A stretch of DNA of 32,500 nt, taken from positions 7,501-40,000 of the forward strand of contig WBZZ01000786.1 in assembly GCA_019918135.1 (NCBI GenBank), given 5' to 3'. Below are positions 9,123 through 16,585 of the stretch, piece after piece. A program made the translations under genes and the position numbers. How positions within the stretch are numbered: position 1 is the stretch's first letter; each line of letters opens with the position of its first letter. Below the pieces are notes generated by a model. That model worked only from the letters and a program-made list of their open reading frames with translations, ran no database searches and had not been told where the DNA came from. The stretch comes from Paulinella micropora (lineage: Eukaryota > Cercozoa > Imbricatea > Euglyphida > Paulinellidae).

Positions 9123-10685
9123 AAATTTTTCTGGCCTCGCTCTGGTAACCGCCGCACCCGGCCCCGCTCCCCCTCCGGCTGTTTTTCCTCCTGGAGCTTG
9201 GCCGTCTGGCCCGGCGCCGGGGCTGCCCCGGGCCGGCCGGACCAAGCGGCGGGGCCGCCGCCGCCGGGCCCACCGGCGCCGCCGAGCCAGGCGCGCACAA
9301 AGTCGGGGTCTAGCTGCATTTCGTCGCCGGCCGCGTCGTACACGAGGGCCCGTGTCCAGAAGCTGTCGAAGTCGTCCAGGAGCGCCTGCAGCCGCTCGCG
9401 GAAGATCAGGTGGTACAGGTATTTGCGCTGGGCCGTCCGCTGGCAGTGCTGGTGCAGGGCGGCCGTGAGCTGGTGCACCGGAGCCAGGGCCCCCGGGTCC
9501 GCGCCGTGCGCCGCAACTCTTCCTCGTCTCCGGCCTGGGCCAAGAACGTTTCGGCCAGCTTGCGCATCTGCCAGACGTGCAGGGTCCGCGCGCGCGCCGG
9601 CGGCACCCCCCCCCCCCCGCCCGCACCAGCGCCCCGGTCAGCCGCGCCTGCAGCTCGTCGTCCGAGAGGACGAGCGCGCTACGCCCCCGGCCCCGGCCGA
9701 GGCCAGGGTAGCGGCAGGAGAAGACGAACCTGTGCGTGCCCAGGCCCCGGCCCAGCTCACGCCACTCCTGCAGCACGCAGGCCAACAGGCTGCCGCCGTC
9801 CCGCGCCGCGCTGGGCCCGTCGTGGCCGCAGCGGCGCAGCGTCTGCAACGGCAGCGGCTGCACGTACTCCCGGTCGTAGTAGAAGCGGGCCGTCTTGTGC
9901 ACGGACGCTAGCTCGAACGGGTTGCTGAGGTCCAGCCACCAGCGCCCGCCCGCCTCGCGGCGCAGGGTGACGCCGAACTGCAGCCGGCGCAGGATCGAGC
10001 TGCGGGGCTGGGGTGTCAGGCTCAGCAGGCACAGCACGACCAGGTCCGCCAGCGCCTGATAACGCGCGCCCGCCGCCTCCCCAGCCGCCCCGGCGGGGTA
10101 GCGGCCCAGGTAGCGGCCGGCCGCCAGCATGCGCGCGGCCTGCAGGTCCCACCAGGTCAGGGCGAGGTCCGCGCCCTTTGGATGTCAGCTGTTCCGCCGT
10201 GGCCAGGCGCTGCAGGTTGTACGCCGCCCCGCGGCCTAGGCACCGGATCGTGCGTACCCGGCGGCCACGCTCAGCACGACCGGCCGCAGGTAACGCACCA
10301 GGAACAGGCAGCGCTCCCAGGGGCAGCCCAACCGGTGCCGGAGGTGCCAGACCCAGCCGACCAGGCGCGAGCGCAGGCGGGTGCTCCACGACCCATCCTC
10401 ACACCGCCGGAAGAAGAGGGTGGCGCCGAGCGTCCGCTTGGCGGGTCGCGGCGTGGTCTGCCAGGGGGGCCAGCAGCGCCGGTCGTGGGCGAAACCCAGG
10501 AACGCGAGCGTGGCGAACAGGGCGCACTGTTGGCCCCGGGGGCCGAGCCCCACTCCCCACCGCTCGGGGTCGAAGGGCCGCCGCTGTTCGGCGCGGAACA
10601 CCTCGAACTCCTGCCGGAGCCCCGGCCCCGCCGCCTGGTAGGCCAGGCCGCCCAGGATCGGCCGCAGAAAGCCAGGGTTGGCCAT
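9116..10685 (-). pseudogene. Tyrosine-recombinase-like protein, most complete copy
   Basis: Start taken as the ATG at 10683-10685. The N-terminal part (about 150 residues) is W-, R- and L-rich and could be a DNA-binding/core-binding domain. The catalytic part shows the order expected of tyrosine recombinases: a helix with the box-I arginine region (LTPQPRSSILRRLQFG), a strand with the catalytic-lysine signature HKTARFYY (HKT at 9891-9899), a VQPLP turn, FVFSCRYPG followed by LSDDELQARL, then HVWQMRKLAETFLAQAG (box-II arginine), and LHQHCQRTAQRKYLYHLI with the candidate nucleophile tyrosines at 9413-9421. Such enzymes cut and rejoin DNA and mobilise phages, Crypton/DIRS-type transposons and some virus-like elements. 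Frameshifts lie near 10,255, 10,165 (AAAGGG), the C-run near 9,610 and about 9,510. Function is inferred from motifs only. Confidence 0.7.
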
Positions 10686-10928
10686 GCGTCGTCCCTGCTA
10701 CTCGCACACACACTTCTCTCCCCTTTCCCTGCCAGGGCCGCCCGCTGGCCACCACGCACACGCTCCGAGTGGCGGCGGGCGCAACCCCCGGCCGCCCCGC
10801 CCCTAAAGGACGGCGGCAGCCGGGGGCGGGGCGCGGGGGGGGGGGGGGGGGGGGGGGGGGGGGCTGAACACGGCGCGGCTCGGTGGTAAGGTCAGTAAAA
10901 GACAAACGAAGCCTGCTGCTACTTGGCC
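10686..10928. promoter_or_regulatory. Divergent intergenic region with G29 tract
   Basis: This gap between the recombinase (-) and the next gene (+) contains an uninterrupted run of 29 G (10835-10863). A TATA-like CAGTAAAAGA lies about 35 bases before the ATG at 10929. It is the third divergent pair in the island with a giant homopolymer between the two starts. Confidence 0.5.
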
Positions 10929-12109
10929 ATGTCCGACCAGGGGAGGCCGTCCAAAAGGAGATGCGCCGGCTGCAAACGCGAGGAGGGCGCCCCCGCCAGT
11001 CCTGCCCGTGTACAGCCGGCACCCAGCGACGCTTCTACGCACAGTGTCTCAGCGGCCGCGCAGGCTGGGCAGCCGCCGGCCACGCCGAGTTCAGCTATTG
11101 CCCCCGCCGCTAGTATCATTCCCATCACGGATGGTAAGTACACTTGGTACTGTCCCCGATACGTGTTGGCTCGGCTCCCCGCCGACAACCTCTTAAGCAG
11201 GACTGCCAGAGACCTTAGACGGGACGAAGAAATCGACTTGGCCGGCTCTAAAGTGGAAGGACTGAATGCCGTGGTCGAGCGAGAAGTCCGGAATTACGAG
11301 CGTAACCTGTTGCGCGGCCACGTTAGGGGAGGCTATGGCCCAAAGTATTCCTGTGCCAACCTTCATCCCCCCCTACGCGCCATATTTGCCCAAGCTGGTG
11401 CTGAGCAGTATGGCCGAACCCCCAGTCCCGCTAGCTGACTGGCAGGCCAGGCTGCGTTGCCTGCAGTACCTGGGCCTGGAAGAGACGTTTTTCTTGGCTC
11501 TGATCAAGCCGCTGCAAGATCTTTGGGAGTTTCTCAGATTCACCGACGGGGCGCTTGACGTACGGGTGACGACGAAGAAAGGCTCCCAAGCCAAGCCTTT
11601 TCAGTCGTGGTTTTCTTCTTCTCTTCCGGATGGCTACCTTGAACTGCAGGCAGCAGAGCAGGCCGAGTGGGTGCCAGGGTCATTGGAGCGATCGAGAGAA
11701 GCGGAAATGTCGCCTCTGCCTATTAAGGAAAGCAAGCACCCGTTGGAGGTCGTGCTGGCGCTCCTGGATGCCAAGGTGATTGACGGGCCGTTGGGGGCCT
11801 TGCTGGCGCTGGCGCAGAAGCTCCGAGCCTTCCTGACAGCGCAGGACACGGTGCAGCTCACAGCGCAGCGCACGGAGCGGCGCACAGCGGCGACGCCCCG
11901 GGGCGAGTTGGCACTGCCAGCTTTTTTAATTAAAGACGCAAGTGGAGGCCCTGCGGAGGGAACTCGTCCCCTACATGAAGGCGGCTGATTTCTATGAGGA
12001 GGCGTTGCAGCGGGAGCCCCCGGAGCAGAGGACCCTGGCGCAGAGGAGGAATGGGAGCAAAACCCCGCTTGGCTCTGCTGGTCCCGGGAGCGTCGGCCTA
12101 GACGAATAA
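10929..12109 (+). pseudogene. Unknown protein with N-terminal CxxC, possibly BTB/KCTD-like
   Basis: From the ATG at 10929 the protein begins with a basic stretch and a C-x2-C pair (KRRCAGCKREEG), then a Ser/Pro/Ala linker. Next comes a segment (about 11,127-11,320) of the type ITDGKYTWYCPRYVLARLP ... IDLAGSKVEGLNAVV ... VRNYERN, which has the order of a BTB/KCTD T1 domain ('F.T.R..L...P.S.L ... ID.....F..VL.Y.R'). That similarity is by eye and weak. The frame changes near 11,345 into a helical region without known motifs (11,350-11,925), and again at a T-run (about 11,923-11,928) into a short tail ending in TAA at 12107-12109. GTAAGT inside the coding stretch looks like a splice donor but is probably coincidence. 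Confidence 0.45.
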
Positions 12110-12640
12110 TCGGCACGGACACCTAGGCACAAAGAAGCAGGACGGTGATGTGGGGTTGGGGCTACTTGCGGTTAGCTCTGATTAAAAGGCAAAGTCTGTA
12201 CAAAGCGCCTGCTGGCGGAATGAGCAGGCAGGAAGAACCTGTTTTTCCCCAGGTCGCAAGGTTGGACGGTCCCCCCTGTCAGACCGCCAATCCGCAGCAC
12301 AGATCTCAGCGGGTGGGGAGCGAGGGGGTGTGCCGGAGAGCCAAGCCAAGAACCTAGCATGTAGCCCGGCCGGAGCTGGAGGCTCAGACCGTGGGGGCGC
12401 GGAAAGCCCCCCACCCTCCGGCGAGGGGAGAACAAACGCCCCACCCAAACACTACCGGCCCCGGGGCGTGCCCCGCATGGGGGCACGGGGCGGGAGGGGG
12501 GGCGTGCCCCGCATGGGGGCACGGGGCGGGAGGGGGGGGGGGGGGGGGGACTGGCGTGCACCGAGGGGCCGGGGAGGAGGAAGGGGTCGTGCCGCGGCCG
12601 GGAGGGGCCGGGGGACGGCGTGCCGCGGCTCGGCCGCCAG
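12110..12640. other. Intergenic region with 36-bp repeat and G18 run
   Basis: No convincing gene was seen. Two tandem 36-base units (GGGGCGTGCCCCGCATGG... ; 12463-12498 and 12499-12534) are followed by a run of 18 G (12532-12549). Open frames in both directions are a by-product of GC content. Confidence 0.6.
12179..12188 (+). terminator. TGATTAAAAG, candidate polyadenylation signal
   Basis: Identical ten-mer to the sites at 5706 and 9113, here 70 bases after the TAA of an unrelated gene. The same sequence at nearly the same distance after two different genes supports a real 3'-end signal. Confidence 0.45.
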
Positions 12641-12730
12641 CTAGGCAAAAGAACCGCAGATCCTTGTGCTACTCGGCCATTCCTAGCCAGCGGCAGGCCA
12701 AAAGGGTCTGCACTAACTGTGGCCGCGAGG
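12635..12730 (+). pseudogene. 5' stub of a paralogue of the CxxC gene
   Basis: The sequence GCTACTCGGCCATTCCTAGCC onward lines up with the start region of the gene at 10929. The upstream CAAAAGA, the GCTACT-GGCCAT context and a downstream AAAGGG-TGC coding stretch all match, and the translation reads KRVCTNCGRED against KRRCAGCKREEG. The start codon is changed (CATG to CATT). After about 25 codons it is cut by the junction with the duplicated RNA-polymerase fragment at 12731. Confidence 0.55.
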
Positions 12731-14104
12731 ACCTCGGCCCACAGGCCGCACAGCTTGACCAGGCGGGGCTGCGCGCAGCCGCAGCCGCCCGCCTTCACCG
12801 CACAGCGCACGACGCCCCGCTTGCGGGCCAGGGCGCTGCCCAGGGCGCGGGACATGAGCGCCGCGCCCGGCGCGGCCGCGGGGGCGGCCGAGCCCAGGCC
12901 CCGGACCGGCGGCGCCGGCGGCAGCCCCCGCTCTGCCTCCTCGCGCAGCACAAAGTCTCGCAACGCCTCCCGGCAGCCGCCTAGGACCGCTAGCCGGGCC
13001 CGGCACGCCAGGAGCTGCTCCCGCAGCCCGGCCGCCGACTGCAGCTCCGCCGCCAGCGCCGGGGGCAGCTCGCGGCCCAGCCCGGCGGGTCACGCCCGCG
13101 TGCGCCAGCTTCTGCAGGCGCTGCAGCAGCGCCTCGGCGTGGGACGCCTCACGCAGTCTCAGGCACGCCGCCGCGGCCAGCGAGAACGGCTGCCCTGCCT
13201 CGAAGGCGAGCGCGCGCCAGACCTGCTGCAGCCTGGCCAGCAGCACGCCCCCTACTAGCAGCACGTCCGTGCGCTCCCGCTGGGCGGCGGCGCGCGACAG
13301 CTTGTTGCGGCAGTGCTGCTGCGCCAGCAGCCCGTTCCAGCGCTCGCGGACCCGGGTGAGGGCGGAACGCCAGGCCTCCAGCGCCACCGCCGGGCCGGGC
13401 CACGCGCCGCACACGGCGGCGGCCACCCCCGCCGCCCCCTCTTCTGTCAGCAGCCACGAGCGCCGGCTCGTGTCGGCCGCCGCGGGGCAGGCCAGCAAGT
13501 CCGGGGCCGCGGCCGTGGGCTCGTCCCCGGCGCAGGCCTGCCATTCGCCCCACCTGGCTCCCCAGGCCACCTCGTCCTGCCCGCTGGCGTGGCCGGGCGC
13601 GTGGGCGACCTGGAGCTGCAGCTGGGCCAGCCCCGTCACCCGGTCCATGGACTCGACAAGCGCGCGCCGCTGTTCCTGGCTCAGGGCGGCCCGGCCGTCG
13701 GCCACGCAGGCCGCCGGCCGCGCCTGCTGCTTGGCCAGCACCGCCGTGTCCCACAAGACTGCCCCGCATTGCTTACACACCAGGGACAGTGCCAGCAGAG
13801 CCTGCTTCTCGAACTGGGGGAGCAGCCACGGCTCCGGTACCTCGAGGTGGAAGGAGTGGTAGGTGCAGGCCAGCAGGTCTTGCTCGCACAAGGAGCAGCA
13901 CTTGGTGGCGCTGTCGGGTGTCAGCACGGGGTCGTGATACGTGAACTTGGCCTGGTTCTCCTTGGTGCCGAGCTCCGACAGCGAGCCGGCCGACACGTCC
14001 CGCACGTCCAGGTCGGTGGCTGATTCCGCAGCCAGGCTGAGCACGTAATGGTCGTCACCGTCCGCCGGGCAGGGCGAGCGCTTCTCCTTGACTTCTTGCC
14101 ACAT
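12731..14104 (-). pseudogene. RNA polymerase largest-subunit fragment, copy A
   Basis: Near-identical to 19232-20602. It holds the 5' third of the RPB1-like gene: start ATG at 14102-14104, the N-terminal zinc motif and the second clamp motif GGCGCAQP. It ends abruptly at 12731 on the junction with the CxxC-gene stub, so dock, active site and bridge helix are missing. It shares the frameshift near 13,090 with the longer copy, so that lesion is older than the duplication. Differences include one extra codon near 13,253 and a His-to-Arg change in the LHEEAE stretch. Confidence 0.85.
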
Positions 14105-14393
14105 GCGGCCGGGGCTGCCCCCGGAGCGCTTCGTCTCCGCTCGGCGTGGCGATGTGGCCAGCCCAGAGAAGGAAAGAGGAGGCCAGCTCGTTCTCCCTGG
14201 CTGGGGAAAGGAGGATGCTCTCCCCTCTCTCCTCTCTCTGTCCCCGGAGAGGGAGAGTGCAGGGGGGAGGGGGGACGGCAGGGGCGGGACGGGGGTACTC
14301 ATATCCGCTGCGCTCGCTCCCCTGCCGTCCCCCCTACGGCGCGCGCGCTCCCCGCCGTGACCGCTGGCCACAGCGACAAGGCACAAGAAAAGC

Positions 14394-15620
14394 ATGGCGG
14401 ACCGACATACCCTGGGGTTCCCTGCCGGGGCCTGGTGCCAGGTCCGGGACTATCTGGGCTGGCGCCCCGAGCTAGGGCCGTGAGCCCCGAGCTGCGCGGA
14501 TTCCTGGACAGGCCGGCGGCCTGGGCGCGCTTCCGCTGTACCGAGCTCGACCTAAGCAGTCGTGCTCGGGCGACTGCCTTCCAGGCCTGGCTGGGCCAGG
14601 CCTGGAGCCAGGCCCAAGTCCAGGTAGCGACCTTGGTGTTAGCCATAGAGGCCTGGAGCGGGGCCGGGGCCAGCCTGGAGCGGAGCCGGGGCCAGCCTGG
14701 CCGTGGACGGGCTGCGCCTAACGGGGCCGGGGAACCTCACGTACGAACATATCCAGACCCTGGTAAAGCTCTGGCCCGAGCTAGGGCAGCTCGTCCTCAC
14801 GAACCTTGACCAGGTCATTGAGCGCGGGTTCGCTTGCTTGGCTACGCTGCAGAACCTGCGGCGCCTCGTGCTTAGGCGGAGGCAGGGGGGCTATATAAAC
14901 CGTCAGTGGCCCGATTACGTCCGCAGAATGCAGAACTTGCAGGAGCTTGACCTCCATGAAGTGTGAGTCACAAAGACTGGTTTATCCACACTGGCAACGC
15001 TGCCGCAGCTGCGGCGGCTAACAATCAATGACGACTGCGAGGTCGAGGACTTTACACTGGAGGGCCTCAAGGGGATGCTCTCCCTAGAGGAGCTGTCTCT
15101 CCGCGATTGTTGCAGGGTCAAGGGAACGCAGCCCTTACCAAACCTGCCGCGGCTGCAAAAGCTCGACCTTAGCGGGTGTGGAGAGCTCCAGAACGATCGA
15201 CTGTTGTCGAATCTGCCTGCACTACGGGAACTGGACTTGGGTTTGTGCTTGGAACTTCGCTCGCTGGTCATTGTACCAACGCTGCGCCACCTGCGGAGAC
15301 TCTGCCTCGCCGACTGTACGGAGCTGCCCGAAATGCCGTCCTTGGCTTGGCTGCACGACCGGGAGGACCTGGAGGACCTCAGCCTCTCCGACTGGACACA
15401 GCTCACGGATCAGGGACTGTCGCGCTTGGAGAGGCTACCAAACCTGCAGAAACTCAACCTCAGCCGCTGTACGCAAATCACGGACCAGGGAGTGAGTTCC
15501 CTCGTCCAGCGCTTGCCGAGCCTGAGAGAACTCGACCTCGAGGGCTGTACCGAGCTCACTGAGTTAGGAATACAGACACTGCGCACATCTAGTAGGTCTG
15601 TCCGAATAACGACCGAATGA
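14394..15620 (+). pseudogene. F-box/LRR-like protein, copy A
   Basis: The ATG at 14394 opens a short F-box-like start (FPAGAWCQVRDYLGWRPELG, the pattern LP...W..V..YL). The frame is lost at TGA 14481-14483 and continues in another frame (RPAAWARFRCTELDLSS). It returns to the first frame after a 22-base tandem duplication (14652-14673, 14674-14695), which by itself explains a shift. From about 14,703 there are about ten leucine-rich repeats of the AMN1/FBXL cysteine type (LQKLDLSGC, LRELDLGLC, LQKLNLSRC-type units with TDQGL), ending with TGA at 15618-15620. An in-frame TGA at 14964-14966 interrupts the second or third repeat. F-box/LRR proteins usually recruit substrates to SCF ubiquitin ligases. 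It is divergent from the RPB1-like gene. Confidence 0.7.
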
Positions 15621-15651
15621 ATGAGGACTGCGCTAGCTTGGGGCATAGAAA

Positions 15652-15670
15652 GGGGGGGGGGGGGGGGGGG
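15652..15670. repeat. G19 run (16 in copy B)
   Basis: A run of 19 G, 31 bases past the stop of the LRR gene. The duplicate at 22150-22165 has 16. Confidence 0.9.
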
Positions 15671-15727
15671 CAAGCAAAGGGACTAGGGACGGCCCCGGTT
15701 AGCCCCGCACCCCAGAGGGAGCCGCGT

Positions 15728-15737
15728 ACTTAAAAGG
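15728..15737 (+). terminator. ACTTAAAAGG, candidate 3'-end signal
   Basis: This AT-rich island lies about 110 bases past the LRR gene stop and resembles the ATTAAAAG motif past other island genes, but it has C for the first A. Its copy is at 22223-22232. Confidence 0.25.
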
Positions 15738-15855
15738 AGCCACGTACTAGTCGAAAATTGCTGTTGTTTGTAGCCTACGAAACGCTGCACAGGCTGCACC
15801 TACCGCCGGGCCTACACGCCCCCCTCCCCCAGGGGGTCGAGCCAAACGCTCAGCG

Positions 15856-16045
15856 GCCAGGCCAGCCTCGTTCCGCACGTCCGGGTCGGCGGCTAACTCG
15901 GCTGGCCAAGCTGAGCACGTAATGATCGTCACCGTCCGCCGGGCAGGGGCGAGCGTACCCCCTTGACTTCTGGCCACAGGCGGCCGTGGCTGCCCCTGGA
16001 GCCGCTTCGTCTCCGCTAGGCGCGGCAAGGTGGCCAGGAGAGGCC
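15856..16045 (-). pseudogene. Vestigial RPB1 5' end plus promoter, copy A
   Basis: This region is a diverged copy of 13,985-14,165, the first codons of the RPB1-like gene and its upstream DNA. The stretch around GCTGAGCACGTAATG-TCGTCACCGTCCGCCGGGCAGG is almost unchanged (translation PADGDDHYVLSLA on the minus strand). Flanking parts have drifted and the frame is broken. It sits upstream of, and divergent from, the second LRR-like gene, repeating the gene order of the intact pair. Confidence 0.75.
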
Positions 16046-16158
16046 GGGACCACCACGCCGCCCCCTTCCTTCCCCCCCCCCCCCCCCGAAACTCCCGCGG
16101 CTGGCGCCGCCCCCCACCCCCGTAGCACGGGCTACCTCGGGGCCCAGGGGGGAGATGC

Positions 16159-16214
<56 letters not shown>

Positions 16215-16319
16215 CGCCCGCTCCTCGCCCCCCGCTTCTTCCCCTTCCCCGGCCGGGCTAGCTGGGGGGCGTCCCCGCCCAGGGTGTCACGCCAGGAATA
16301 AAAGGTTGGAGCACAGCCG
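16046..16319 (+). promoter_or_regulatory. Promoter region with C16 and C53 tracts, copy A
   Basis: The region contains C16 (16072-16087) and C53 (16160-16212); the copy at 22,570 has 15 and 19. A TATA-like AATAAAAGG at about 16,296-16,304 lies 16-24 bases before the ATG at 16320. Confidence 0.5.
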
Positions 16320-16523
16320 ATGGCTAGCCAGCGGCAAGGGGCTGCCGAGGGGTCCGGCCCCCGGGCGCACCCTGGCCAGACTACTAGGCCCTGGCCGCCG
16401 TTTACGCCTGGTTTGCCCAGCTTCCTCGGTGACTCCGACCGCCTGGCTGCTTGCTGCCTTTCCCCGTCCTGGTTGGCTAAGGAGCGCGAGAATGGCGTAC
16501 GGCAGACCTTGCTCCCTGCGTGC
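16320..16523 (+). pseudogene. 5' stub of the second LRR-like gene, copy A
   Basis: The first 68 or so codons match the gene starting at 22784 (MASQRQGAAEG here, MANQRQGAAEG there). After about 16,523 the sequence changes abruptly to the 3' flank of the RPB1-like gene on the other strand, so the gene is cut by the rearrangement. Confidence 0.8.
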
Positions 16524-16585
16524 CCACAGGTCCCGGCAGTGGCCGCACGCGCCGGTTGGCCGCCGGCCCCCCTCCCGGGGGGCGC

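Larger units (their letters stand above)
6661..10055. repeat. 3.4-kb tandem duplication, unit 2
   Basis: Second copy of 3,261-6,653. On its right it continues without interruption into the rest of the recombinase gene, so this unit keeps the original right-hand context. The original left-hand context is kept by unit 1. Confidence 0.95.
12731..16523. repeat. 3.8-kb duplicated block, copy A
   Basis: Matches 19,232-about 23,002 with an offset of about 6,500. Nearly all differences are homopolymer lengths. Both ends cut genes: the RPB1-like gene on the left and the second LRR-like gene on the right. Confidence 0.95.

Noticed and set aside
3261..10055. The 3.4-kb repeats as LTRs or transposon ends
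   Set aside because: They are gene-containing head-to-tail duplicates without terminal motifs or spacing typical of LTRs.
11131..11140. GTAAGT in the CxxC gene as a splice donor
   Set aside because: The reading continues sensibly through it and no matching acceptor or gain in frame was seen.
13269..14023. Long plus-strand frames opposite the RPB1-like gene (also 19767-20521)
   Set aside because: Antisense shadows; no recognisable motifs, and the minus strand carries the zinc and clamp motifs.
14961..14968. GTGTGAGT in the LRR gene as an intron start
   Set aside because: The leucine-rich repeat resumes immediately in the same frame after the stop, leaving no room for an intron.
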